Positions 9,500-20,228 of a stretch of 64,000 nucleotides of DNA are shown piece by piece. The DNA comes from Deroplatys truncata (taxonomy: Eukaryota > Arthropoda > Insecta > Mantodea > Mantidae), in assembly GCA_030765065.1 (NCBI GenBank), contig CM060986.1, forward strand, positions 72,781,573-72,845,572. The letters are read 5' to 3'. The notes beneath the pieces are model-generated. The model was not told the DNA's origin, did no database searches, and saw only the letters and a program-made list of their open reading frames with translations. The position numbers were made by a program, and so were the translations under genes. Each line of letters begins with the position of its first letter. The first letter of the stretch is position 1.

Positions 9500-10620
9500 T
9501 AACGGCAGCACTTTGCATTCGAGATGTCTCGGATTCGATTCCCGTAGGGACGAGCACTCTGACCTTACGTTTCTCACGATTTTCGCTGGTATGCTGCCTA
9601 ATACTGTAGTGGTATTTGCTATCACGATTCCCTTTCAAACCATTTTATTTGTATTTTTTCACGTGAATTTCTAGGGTTCAGGGGTTAGATTTCCATCGAT
9701 TGTTTACTCTGATCACGGATCTTTTCATGGTTTTCGATGGTCTGCTGTCGAATGCAGTAGTGGTATTTGCTATCATGATTCCATTTCAATCCAATTTATT
9801 TTGTATTTTTACACGTGAATTTCTAGGGTTCAGGGGTTAGATTTCAATCAATTGTTTACTCTGATCGCGAATCTTTTCATGGTTTTCACTGGAATGCTGT
9901 TGAATGCTGTAGTGGTACTTGCTATCACGATTCCCTTTCAATTGCATCTTTTTTTGTCTCTAGAGACCTTTTGTTTGATTTCCCTGTCGGTCGCACACTC
10001 TATCCGTCAGTCGCTCAGCCCTTTGATTTTTTTTCATGGTTTCCCCTGGTCTGCAGGCGAATGCCTGAGTGGGTTCTCATATATCACGATTTTCTTTCAT
10101 TTGCAACTTTATGCTTCTAGAGTAATCTGATGGTTTCCCTCGTTCGATTGTCGTTGGTTGTTTACTCTGACATTTTTCATGGTTTTGCCTGGTCTGTAGG
10201 CGAATGTCTGGGTGGTTTCTCATCTAGCACGATTTTATTGCATTTTTATTTGATTTACATCTTAACCTATATGCTTCTAAGGTCTTTTGTTTGATTCCTG
10301 TTGGTTGATCACTCTGACATCATATTTTTTAGGGTTTTCCCTGGTCTGAGGGCGAATGCTGGAGTCGTTTCTCATCGTCACCGATTTCCTTTCATTCTAT
10401 ATAATTTGTATCTTTCACGTGTGCTTTTAGAGTCCCTGGTTCGAGTTCCGTTGGACGCTCACTCTGACATATTTTTTCATGGTCTGCAGGCGAATGTCTG
10501 GGTGGTTTCTCATCTATCACGATTTTCTTTCTTTTGCATCTAGGTTTCGTTGCGCGAAGGGAATGCTTGCCTCCTGCTCGGTCGACGGATCGTTCATCAC
10601 CTTCACCAGTCAAGCTCTCC
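9500..10620 (+). repeat. SINE-derived tandem array, ~150-bp degenerate units
   Basis: Opens with a tRNA-like box B (GATTCGATTCCCG near 9534-9546). About seven imperfect units of 140-165 bp follow, each starting near CTCTGA and containing TTTTCATGGTTTT, GGCGAATGYYKGRGTGG, CTCATCTATCACGATTT and a T-rich stretch. The same body occurs once in the SINE at 34299-34675, so the array looks like internal amplification of that SINE's body after insertion into the element. Units diverge from each other far more than the two arms do. Confidence 0.7.
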
Positions 10621-10821
10621 GAATCTGTACGATTATAGCCGAACAATACATAACATCTTCACAATACTATACACTTTCTCTCTAAGCATACGAAGCTATA
10701 CGGAGACGCTCGAACATCAGTGTAACACGAATTGAAATATATAAGAGCTTACACGCTTCATCACCGTTTTTAGTATTAATAATCGGGATATAATTGATTA
10801 AAAAAAGGTTCGTGCTTTCTC

Positions 10822-10830
10822 TATAAATAG
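10822..10830 (+). promoter_or_regulatory. Distal TATA box TATAAATAG, right polymerase
   Basis: Perfect insect-type TATA in a small palindrome CTCTATAAATAGAG, heading the upstream of two tandem ~175-bp leader copies. It lies at the arm/centre boundary. Confidence 0.5.
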
Positions 10831-11152
10831 AGCGAACTTGAGTATTGGAATTCATTCTGTTGATCATCTCTGAGGTGTTAACATCGCTGTTCTCTCAGAA
10901 AATAATCAGCTTTCTAAGTGATATCAAGGCGTACATTTCCTTGAAGAAGAGTTAATACGTTATATAATTGATGCATAAAGGTTCGTGCTTCCTCTATAAA
11001 TAGAGCAACCTCTAGCATTGAAATTCATTCTGTTGATCATCTCTGAGGTGTTAACATCGCTGTTCTCACAGAAAATAATCAGCTTTCTAAGTGATATCAA
11101 GGCGTACATTTCCTTGAAGAAAGGTAAATACCTTATTATATCAAGAAGAAAA
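10825..11152 (+). promoter_or_regulatory. Duplicated leader/promoter of right polymerase
   Basis: Two tandem, nearly identical copies of a ~175-bp segment: TATAAATAG, ATTCATTCTGTTGATCATC, TGAGGTGTTAACATCGCTG, then GATATCAAGGCGTACATTTC. The second runs into the polymerase ATG at 11153. No open frame continues upstream. Duplicated TATA/leader units suggest alternative start sites. Confidence 0.6.
10995..11003 (+). promoter_or_regulatory. Proximal TATA box TATAAATAG, right polymerase
   Basis: Same palindromic context as the distal box, 150 bp upstream of the ATG. The corresponding left-arm site is changed to TAGAAATAG. Confidence 0.55.
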
Positions 11153-14100
11153 ATGAATAAGTCCTCGTATAAGGATATCATTCCTAGTGTCTCGGGATAT
11201 TCTTGTGGTAAATGCTGTAAGAAGTTCCTCCGTGGATATGATAAAAGACGACATGAGCTACGTTGTAAAAAGCTCTTCAAGTGTAAATATTGTAATGTAG
11301 CTTTCAAAGACAGTTATAAGGGTCGTCGACACGAAGATGCGTGTGAAATAAACAGACCTGAGAAGAAACGTAGATTAGAACCGTCAAAGCAAGAGTTGTT
11401 ATCTACGATGGAGGAGTGTGACATGAAAGAATATGAAACTTCATTCCATGGACGTTTGAAATCGTATTTTATACAATGTGAATCGGCTAAGGACCTGAAT
11501 ATATACCTGCATGAAGGAAAACAGCGGATAATCCAGGCTGTGCATAAAGAGCTTGGTATTCACAAGAGTTTGAAAATTAATCTGTTAGCTGAGTGTAGAT
11601 TTGTTAACAGTATCGGAGAAACCTGTGACAAGACATTTAAAACCAGAAATCAAGCTGTTTTCCTAGAAACGGATCTGGACTCTATGCTGGAAACCAAAAT
11701 GAAGAAATTGGTTACTGAAATGGAGGAATCACAACTAAAGGGAAGCAACTGGGCTCTGCTTGCTGTGGAAGGGGTGCGCCTTCGTATCAACAAGTTCAAC
11801 CCGTTACGAGGAAGTAGCTACATACCACTACCGCCATCTGTTGAAGCAAGAAAAGCCTGCATTAACATCCAGAATTTAACTATGAGCTATGCTTTATGTA
11901 CTCTGTATTAGCTAAATTCATAGGAGAGAATGCCCAACGGGTGAGCAAATACGAACAATTCCAAGATAAGTACGACTTCAGCTGTGTTTCCTATCCTACT
12001 CCGCTTTCTCAAATACCTAAATTCGAGAAGCTTAATAGGATGTCTATCAACGTCTTCGGCCTGGATGAGAAGCATGAAGTGTATCCGATAAAGGTTGCTG
12101 ACACTGAACTACCTGACCACTGTGACCTCCTGCTATTGAGTGACAGTAGTGGAAAACATCACTATGTATATATCAAGAATTTTGAGAAGCTCGTTCGACG
12201 TCAAAAAACTAAGCATGATGGAGTGATATATACCTGTAAGCGGTGCTTTACACATTTTGACAATCGATATGGCCGAAGTGGGCTGGAAAAACTGGAAGAA
12301 CATGCAGCCATCTGTAATCAGCATGGTGTTGCAAGGGTAGTTATGCCTACAAAGGAGAAATCAATTGTACAGTTTAAAAATGTGGAGAGGATGCTGAAAC
12401 TACCTTACGTCATCTATGCGGATTTTGAGAGTATTCTCACTCCATGTCATACGTGTATTCCCAATCCTGAAACTTCCTATACAACCCATTATCAAGAGCA
12501 CACAGCAATGAGCTTCTGTGTTTACGTTAAACCATCAACCGACGTTGAACATCTGGAAACTGGTCTTCCTAAGCATCCCTATGTATACCGTGGTGTTGAT
12601 GCTGCTCAGAAGTTTATGGAATACCTGTCATTCCTTGCAAAGGAGATTAATAATATATACAAATCTGTCATGCCCCTGAAACTTACAGATCAACAGCAGA
12701 TGGATTTTAACGTCTCTACAGTATGCTACTTGTGTGGAAAAACCTTTACTGAAGAGAACTATACAGTACGCGACCATGATCACATCAGTGGTGAATATCG
12801 GGGGAGTCTGCATAATGAATGTAATTTAGCCTGCAAAACACCTAAATATATCCCTGTCTTCATGCACAACCTCAGCGGATATGACTTACACTTCATTGTT
12901 AAGGAGCTGGGATGTACAAGTGAGCGAGTGGAAGTAATTCCTAGCTCTGAAGAAAGCTATATATCATTCTCCAAGTATGTTGGAGATATAAAGCTCCGGT
13001 TTGTGGATAGTTTTCGGTTCCTGAGTACAAGCTTGGATAAGCTGGTAAAAAATCTAACATCGTATCCTGAAACATTGAAGTACTTCGGAGAAGACAAGTT
13101 GAAGTTGATGACCCGTAAGGGTGTATTTCCCTATGATTACATCACTTCATGGGACGTCGTGAACGAAACCTGCTTACCTCCTAAGGACTCCTTCTACAAT
13201 AAATTAAATGAAGAGGAAATTAGTGATGCTGACTACGATCATGCTAAAAATGTATGGGAGCTGTTTAATGTCAGAAACCTGGGCGAGTACAGCGACCTCT
13301 ACTTAATCTCTGATGTGCTTCTCCTAGCTGATGTCTTTGAGACATTTAGGGAGCAAACACTCAAAACACACAAAGTCGACCCTGCACATTATTTCACCTC
13401 TCCAGGACTTACATGGGATGCCATGTTAATGTACACTGGAATTCAGCTGGAATTGTTACAGGATTATGATCAATTACTCATGGTGGAATCTGGCATAAGA
13501 GGAGGTTTATGTCAAGTTTCCCACCGCTATGCGGAGGCTAATAACGCCTACATGGAGAAGTATGATCCGTCGAGACCAACCCAATTTATTACCTATGAGG
13601 ACGCCAACAACCAATATGGGTGGGCAATGAGTCACGCTCTCCCTTATGGTGGATTTGAGTGGGTATCACCTGAAAAAATTGACTTAGAAAGACTACAAGA
13701 AGATGATCCTTACGGTTACATATTAGAAGTCGACATCGAGTATCCTGCAGAACTTCACGATCTACACAACGATCTACCTTTCCTGCCTGAGTGTATGACG
13801 CCTAAGGACTCTCCTACAAAGAAACTGATACCTCATCTAGGACCTCGAAATAAGTATGTACTACATTACATGGCGTTGAAGCAAGCTCTTGATCATGGAC
13901 TACGGTTGACAAAAATCCATCGTGTGCTACAATTCCAACAGTCTCGATGGTTAAAACCGTATGTGGAATTTAACAACAGACTACGACAACAAGCTGCAAA
14001 TGATTTTGAGAAGGATCTCTACAAATTGTTCAACAATGCTATGTTCGGAAAAACTATGGAGAACCTGCGTAATCGTATGGATATACGGCTGGTGACAAAT

Positions 14101-14811
14101 GAGAAGACTCTGGAAAAGTTAATTGCAAAGCCAACGTTTATCGACAGGACTATATATGCTTCTAATCTAGCTGCTGTACATATGGCCTCCCGACAGATCG
14201 TGTTCAACAAGCCTATATACATCGGTATGAGTGTGTTGGATATCTCCAAGACATTAATGTACCGGTATCACTATGATGTGTTGCTACCGTATTATGGAGC
14301 TGAAAACCTGAAGCTTATGTATATGGACACTGATTCGTTCATTCATCGTGTTACAACTGAAGATGTGTACCAGGATAAGCTACGTTTTCTTGAGCACCTA
14401 GATACTGCTGATTATCCTACAAGCCATATATGCTATTCACCTCTAAACAAGAAGGTACTTGGGAAATTGAAGGAGGGAAATTTAAAATAATGGTAAAATC
14501 ATTCAACGCTTTGTAGGGCTACGACCTAAATTGTATGCCCTAGATATCGACGGTTCAATGATAAAAAGATTAAAGGCATAAAACGTAGTGCTATTAAGCA
14601 GTACGTCACGTTCGAGAGCTATACTGACTGCCTTAAAACCAGAGAAATTATCAGAACGCCCATGAATCTGATCCTGTCGCGACAGCATGCTCTTGCCACA
14701 GTACAAGTGAATAAAATTACATTGACACCATACGACGATAAAAGAATTATTGCTGAGGACGGTATAACGACATACGCCTATAGACATTACAGCATTACAA
14801 GTAGTGCATAA
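11153..14811 (+). pseudogene. Protein-primed DNA polymerase B, frame-broken mirror copy
   Basis: Mirror copy of 4395-8048 with about a dozen amino-acid differences. Three lesions are visible: loss of one G near 11881, shifting the frame after about residue 243; a rewritten stretch at about 14467-14492, 7 nt longer than the left copy, which brings a TAA at 14488-14490; and one A lost from a run at 14563-14567, which together with the +7 returns to the earlier frame. The exonuclease and polymerase motifs, including the MDTDS site, are still readable in the middle frame (11896-14490). The gene cannot make a full-length product as it stands, although its promoter copies look intact. Confidence 0.9.
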
Positions 14812-15231
14812 GAGAATGTAAGTCGAATATGAAGATTTTCTCGTGAGTCTACAATCTTAAAAAAATGAAGGTTATCCGTGTGCTGTATATGCAGCTAGCT
14901 GACGACCGATGAAGAAAGAAGAAGATGGAAGGGAAGGTGGTAACCCTGCCATTAGGAGCAATCCTAGTGCTAGTCTCAAGCCTAGATAAAAAGGGGAGAG
15001 ACGCCTACAACAAACTAAAATAAAGGTATGTTGACGTAAACTTTTCAATTAAAACTCTCGAATAATAAAACCTGAATAAAACATTGAGGTTATCTTTGGT
15101 TAGTCGATGACTGAGTAGAATAGATGATGAGAGGAACGTTTGGATTGGTCGGGTTAATCTAGGCTAGGTTCTCGTACTTATTGTCTAAGTTATGAAGGAT
15201 GGATTAGCTTAGATTACCTTAGCAATGGGCT
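14812..15231. other. 3' flank of right polymerase copy
   Basis: Mirror of 3961-4394: non-coding, A/T-rich, AATAAA hexamers at 15019, 15064 and 15075 on the plus strand. Nothing else recognised. Confidence 0.5.
15019..15080 (+). terminator. Candidate poly(A) signals for right polymerase copy
   Basis: Three AATAAA hexamers downstream of the reading frame, matching those of the left arm. Confidence 0.35.
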
Positions 15232-15430
15232 GGTTACGTGTTGTTCTTACGTTTTGTTACTTGGTTACATAGTTGCTACGTGTTGTTACGTCGTGTGACG
15301 TTTCTGGTTACGTGATGTCACGTGATGTTATGAGGATACGTGCTTATGTTACTTAGTGTGACGTCTTGTCATGCTGTTATGTTACGTCTTGTTGCGTGGT
15401 TACGTTTGTTGGTTACGTCTTGTTACGTGA
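15232..15430. repeat. ACGTAAC motif cluster, right
   Basis: Complement of 3762-3960, with GTTACGT in about ten places and a few substitutions (for example GTTGCGT near 15390). Confidence 0.6.
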
Positions 15431-15644
15431 TTATGTTAGGAATGAATAGACAATGAGAAGATGCAGAACATACAAGGTGGGCATAGGTTAGGACGTATAC
15501 TTCACTGTAAACCGATATACAGTTTGTCCCTCTCCGTCTCGCGCGCTACTGTTTAACATATAAAAAGTTTGTAAGGTTTAGAAAAAGTATATAAGTGTTG
15601 TAACGTTGGATGAGAAAAGTTTTATAATCGAATTACTCTGTATA

Positions 15645-16850
15645 TTGCCGTATAAACCTACATTCCTCCTCCTTCAACCTCTGTCTATCCTTGTATCTCT
15701 CCCGTTTTCCATATTTCTCCCATATAAACGTATACTCTACTCCTCAAACCATGTCTAGACTAGCACCTCTCCTCGTATGCCCTACCGCTCTCATATAAAT
15801 ACATTTTCCTCCTTGAAGACTCTAAACCTAGCACCTACATTCGTTTTCCCTATCTTTTCCCATATAAACGCATACTCTGTCATTCAAACCTTCCTGCCTA
15901 ATACATCTCCTCGGTTTGCTAGCTCTCTCATATAAGACGCATTCTCTACTTCAATCCTGTCTAGCCTAGCATCGACCCTCGTATTCCCTCTCTTCTGTAT
16001 AAAGCGTATCCCCTCCTCCTTCAGCATCAGTCTAGTCTAGCACCTCTCCTCGGATTTCCCCATCTCTCCCGTATAAGTCTATATTCCCGTCCTTCAGCAT
16101 CTGTCTAGCCTATTATCTGAACACGTTTCCCCTATCTCTCCCCTATAAACGCATTTTCCTCCTTGAACTGTCGCATCTACCCTCGTTTTCCCTATCCTTT
16201 CCCATATAAACGCAAAAGTGGCCCAGCTTCTGTCCATCATACCGCCTGCCCCCCGTTTTCCATATATTCCTCATATAAACGTATACCATACTCCTTAACC
16301 TGTGTCTGCACTAGCACCTCCCCTCGCATGCCCTATCTCTGTCGTATAAAGCATATCTCTCCCTCCTTCAGTCCCTGCTCTACCTCAGAACTCTCCTCGT
16401 TTTCCCTATCTCTCCCATATAAACGCATTTTTTCCTCCTTGAAGGTTCTCTCAACCTAGCATATACCCTCGTTTTCCTCGTCTCTTCATATAAAGTCATA
16501 CTCTACCCTTCAAACCCTGAATAGTCTAGTATCTCTCCACGTATCCCCTATCTCTCCTGTAAATATGTTCATATTCCCCCTGCTTCAGCATCTGTCTATC
16601 CTAGCCTCTGTTCACGTTTTTCTTATCTTTCCCATATAAATGCATATTCCATATCTCAACCCCTATCTAATCCAACACTTCTCCTCGTATTCCCCGTATC
16701 TCTCATATAAAACACATCCCCAGTCCTTCAATCCATGACTTGGCCTAGCATCGATCCTCGTAGTCCCTATCTTCCCCATATAACGCATTTTCCACCGCAT
16801 ATACCATCGTTTTCCCTATCCTTTCCCATATAAACGCAAAAGTGTGCCAG
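15645..16850. repeat. Subterminal degenerate minisatellite, right
   Basis: Mirror of the left array. CCCATATAAACGC-like cores alternate with CCTCGTTTTCCCTATC and GTCTAGCCTAGCAC. It ends about 20 bp from the tip. Confidence 0.8.
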
Positions 16851-16871
16851 GTCTGTCCTACCTACCCTACT

Positions 16872-16877
16872 AATGTT
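16872..16877. other. Target-site duplication AATGTT, right
   Basis: Exact partner of 2309-2314. Confidence 0.88.
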
Positions 16878-17267
16878 GTTTAACTAATAGATCATTATAT
16901 GAACTGAATTGGCCAAGGCAGGATAGGGCTTAAATGCTTGAAGAATTCGAATCCTTCACATATCTTCTCGCATATGTAGGAGTAGGGCTAGGCACGGAGG
17001 AGACAAGATATTTTGTACCTAAGCCCTTGACGGGTTCCCGAGGGAGAGAGGAGTGAAGTGAAAGGAAACAGAGGGTGGCCGGACCAGGAGGCACGACAGG
17101 GCAGAGGGCAGGTTCCCTACCTTTTACAGATTGAAACTCTCCGGATGTCAGCTGGTGCAACCGGCTGCCCTCCCCTCTGCAAATTGTACATCCCACTGGG
17201 GGGGGCGGGTCTCCGAAACCACCCGCATTCCGGAGGACGAAGGGTTACATAAAACAGGATGATTCCA
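16878..17267. other. Unassigned, G/C-richer segment, possible old repeat
   Basis: About 17000-17240 is clearly richer in G/C than its surroundings and ends near CATTCCGGAGGACGAAGGG. It looks like a degenerate SINE or other interspersed repeat, but I see no clear box A/box B pair, tail or target duplication. No convincing coding sequence. Confidence 0.3.
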
Positions 17268-17815
17268 ACGATATGGATTAAAATACTATAGGATTAAGAT
17301 ATTTTTATGACAAATTAAATGTATATGTTGAATTTTCTGGGAATAGCGTCTGAAGTTGTCTGCATTCTGAATGACTTTTTCGTAACTGTAAACGCAAATC
17401 GTAAAGAGATAGACAAAATGTAGTGCACAAAAAATGTAGATCTCGTTAAAGCGTACAATTTGTCTTTCTTTCTTTTTTTTCGAGATATTGCATGTTATTG
17501 GTTTGGATTTTCAAATACTTATACTTTTCTCAAATATGAAATCGTTATTCGTCTCTCTCTTTCTCTCTCTGCTATGCAAAGAGAACGAAATTTGAAAGCC
17601 ATCTCACAGTGAACAATTCTTAAAAGATTTGACAACCGCTTAAAGCCTACTGCATTCCCTTAATCTCCTTGTACCTATAAAGAAATATGCAATAAGACAA
17701 TTTCTGCAAATGTTTATCTCGATTAACCTGAACTAGACAGAGGAATAAACATTTCTAAGAATAGTTTGTACAAGAGCGAGTAGAGAAGGTCATATGAGTG
17801 CAGTACATTATATTG
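17268..17815 (+). mobile_element. Helentron-like repeat family copy, 5'-truncated
   Basis: For all copies of this family, plus means the orientation starting TTTACTTTCTCTAC and ending GTAGAGAAAGTCATG. This one holds the 3' half, from the ATTTTCTGGGAATAG block to the terminal GAGTAGAGAAGGTCAT. It is diverged. Confidence 0.7.
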
Positions 17816-18784
17816 TTTGAAATAGTATGAATACTTCCTTTTCTACCTGTGCAACGTCATTGGGGGAAGAACAGTAATAGAATAAGTGAAGGATCACATA
17901 CCAAATATTGCAGGATGCCCAGCCGTAGACCCGCCTAAAGAAAGTAGGCATCGTATAATACTGTTTTTTCGTTTGTATGCGCGCTATGCAAAGAATGGAT
18001 CGCACAAGAGAAGTTATTATGTCTGTAATAATTGCTTCCAGACGAACTCTAGCATAACAGAAATATTTTAAGGTAGTCATGTTTCACTCCAGATTTTCCG
18101 AGAGGCATCCTCTGAAGGTTATTTGACAGTTGTGTCAAAACTGAGTCTCGAATAAATTCCTGTGTTGCGGTGAAATTTACTATCAGGCTGAGAGAACTCG
18201 TATATTCCAGAGATTTCTTCAGATGTTGGCTTTCAGTGGCACCATTAACATCATAAAATGCAGACGCTCAAGTAAACCTCTGATTATGATGTCGCAACTT
18301 CTTGGGCTGCCACATCTGCTCTAGGTTTGTAGCTATATTCTTGAGGTCATTACCATTGAAAATTATTTGTTCTTTATTTCTATCGCTTTTAAATGGTAGT
18401 TAAACTTTTAAGTGCCACAATCCTCCATAAGCGCCATGAGTCCGAATTTAAATCCAACACAAATTCTGCTACAACGTACTATATTTGTAACAATAATCTT
18501 GAAAAGTATTACTGCCGAGAGCGTATACTCAGTGTGCTGTATTTTTATTTTTTGTTTCTTAATTTCTCAATTCTTCATAAAATACCTTGATGTACATCAT
18601 AACGCACTTATTATTAAAACATTGGACAAAATCTGATTTACAGTATTCACAAAAATGTCTAACTATTACAACTATGACATCATAATATTCCTTGCCTATT
18701 GCGTTAATTATATAAACAGTTATTCATCTATCGACATACGTTATTCATGATGATATATGACTAGAAATCATTTGAAATTAAGCA
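17816..18784. other. No recognised feature
   Basis: A/T-rich single-copy-looking DNA. Short open stretches on both strands lack conserved motifs or splice context. Confidence 0.4.
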
Positions 18785-19258
18785 CTAAATGTCAAGTTTG
18801 GCATGTATGCGTATGTATTCGTTTTGAGTTATGCTGTTTACATACGCGCATGCCACCTGAAATTCGGATATCGATATTTCACCAGAAAAACTTACTTGGA
18901 GATCACCCGAACCCAAAAAGGGAATTTTAATAAAAGATCCACACGCGTGCATCTCTCTCTGAAAATAGCATAATTCAGAAACAAAGTTCAAATTCTTCCA
19001 AGGATGCATTTACAAGAAAGTCCTCCTAACCTAAACCACGTAAAAATGTTTCGTTATGTTTTCGTTTCTCAAAAATGGTTCTAACAGTTTTTATTAAAAT
19101 ATCGTATATTGATATACCAACATCATAATAAAACGCATATCTTGAATTATCTGTAAATAGCCGGTGAAGAACTTTTCATTCTGATTAAGATTTTTATAAC
19201 TCTGAAACCTTAACAAATACACAAAAACTATTGAAAATGTAGAGCTTTTTTAAATACA
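18785..19258 (+). mobile_element. Helentron-like repeat family copy, partial and mosaic
   Basis: The first ~70 bp resemble the family's GTTTTTGAGTTATGCTGTTTAC block in reverse. A forward copy then runs from the GATATTTCACCAG block to the middle of the element. An old, rearranged copy. Confidence 0.55.
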
Positions 19259-20084
19259 AAATTTGTCTTAAATTATTCTTTTTATTTTGCAGCTTCATTT
19301 TACAATGTTTCCTGTTGTTGATTGGAACTTTCCAGCATTCCAAGTTGCACCGTTTAAAATGTTATGTCCGTTCTTTTATTTCTAATCAACCCGTGCAAAG
19401 CATATTACACAAGTCATGTCCAGTATACATAAAACATTTGACGGTCGTAATAGCGTCCTGTATGCTTCTGTGTAGCTATAACAAAATGCGTACTGAAACC
19501 ATTTAGGAAAACATCTGTCGTGATTAGCAAGAAGTAGAAAAACAATCTTTTCTTAAATAATTTATAGAGTAAATATGAAAGTAAATTATTTTGGGTAAAG
19601 AGTCGTATTTTGTAACATCAAATTATTAAAGATTAAAATAACGCAGGTTTCACGGCGTTTTGAACTTCACACTTATAGAACAGGCTTTTGTGTTACTAGG
19701 CTCTTAAGTTTAAGGGCGGAACATCACAATGTTTCTTATCTTCATACCAAAGGGCTCGAAAATAAAAAACAAAACAATTTTTTTTGTTACTCGTCTTCTG
19801 TTTGAGACAGGCCCATAATAAAAAATTAATATTCGTATTCACCGTGGGGAAAAATGTCATTGTATTAATTCCTCTACAAAAAGTTTAATTTACAGCTATT
19901 CCCCAAAGTTAGAGAATATGTATCTTGTAAATCAATTTCTGTTATTGATCTATTGGAATAATTAATCTCAGAACTCCGTTGCATACAACATAGTTATGAT
20001 GTTCATAAAAACGCAATGTTATAAATAGCTTGCTATGTAATGCGAATTCATCATGAGTTTTTAAGCGGTTCCTCGTCGTCTTAC
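19259..20084. other. No recognised feature (possible intron)
   Basis: A/T-rich. If the exon at 20085-20228 is real, this is the start of its downstream intron. Confidence 0.35.
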
Positions 20085-20228
20085 CTTGCGTTGTTGTTGT
20101 CGCCCTTGCCGCTACGTCGTAGGGGTCGTCTTCATGAATCGATGTTACCGATGTCAGTAGGAAGTGCTCGTCGTACTTCAGGGTCAACTGTCGGCGAATC
20201 GATCTGAAATTCCCTACTGTGAATATGT
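20085..20228 (-). CDS. Candidate internal exon of an unidentified host gene
   Basis: A 144-bp segment open in one frame and flanked by good splice signals on the minus strand: a pyrimidine-rich acceptor ending ATCCTACCCAG and a donor CAAG|GTAAGA. It would encode about 48 residues containing FTVGNFRSIRRQLTLKYDE, then HFLLTSVTSIHEDDPYDV, a well-mixed composition unlike random A/T-rich translation. The exon begins two bases into a codon and ends on a first codon base. I do not recognise the protein. It could belong to the same minus-strand gene as the exons at 25613 and 40110, but its entry phase does not follow directly from the stop-terminated exon there, so it is another gene, another isoform, or chance. 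Confidence 0.4.

Larger units (their letters stand above)
8288..10824. other. Centre of the Polinton derivative, no protein genes
   Basis: 2.5 kb not shared between the arms. It consists of A/T-rich duplicated DNA (8328-9306), a short single-copy part (9307-9500) and a SINE-derived tandem array (9500-10620). I find no integrase, ATPase, protease, capsid or other conserved protein in any frame. The replaced region is where these genes would lie in an autonomous Polinton. Confidence 0.7.
2315..16871. mobile_element. Polinton/Maverick-type element with 6-kb inverted arms
   Basis: A 14,557-bp element bounded by perfect 6-bp duplications, with termini AGTAGGGTAGGTAGGACAG and its complement. Six-base duplications, inverted ends beginning 5'-AG and a protein-primed family B polymerase are established Polinton features. 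What is odd is the content: the terminal repeats are about 6 kb each instead of a few hundred bases to about 1 kb, each holds a whole polymerase gene, and the 2.5-kb centre holds no integrase, packaging ATPase, protease or capsid gene. The arms appear about 99% identical by eye, so this is young or recently homogenised. It must have depended on an integrase supplied elsewhere, or have lost its own. Related virus-like lineages are adintoviruses; nothing here shows virion genes. Confidence 0.88.
10825..16871. repeat. Right inverted arm (terminal inverted repeat, ~6.05 kb)
   Basis: Mirror image of 2315-8287. It is longer mainly because it keeps a second tandem leader/promoter copy from which the left arm has lost about 110 bp. 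It carries the frame-damaged polymerase. Confidence 0.88.

Noticed and set aside
8288..10824. Search for integrase, ATPase, protease or capsid genes in the Polinton centre
   Set aside because: All frames are short and consist of duplicated A/T-rich DNA or SINE-derived units.
2315..16871. Assembly-artefact explanation for the inverted arms
   Set aside because: Not fully excluded, but the arms differ by many substitutions, a leader deletion and coding lesions, and each outer tip abuts its own AATGTT with different flanks, which a simple duplication error would not give.
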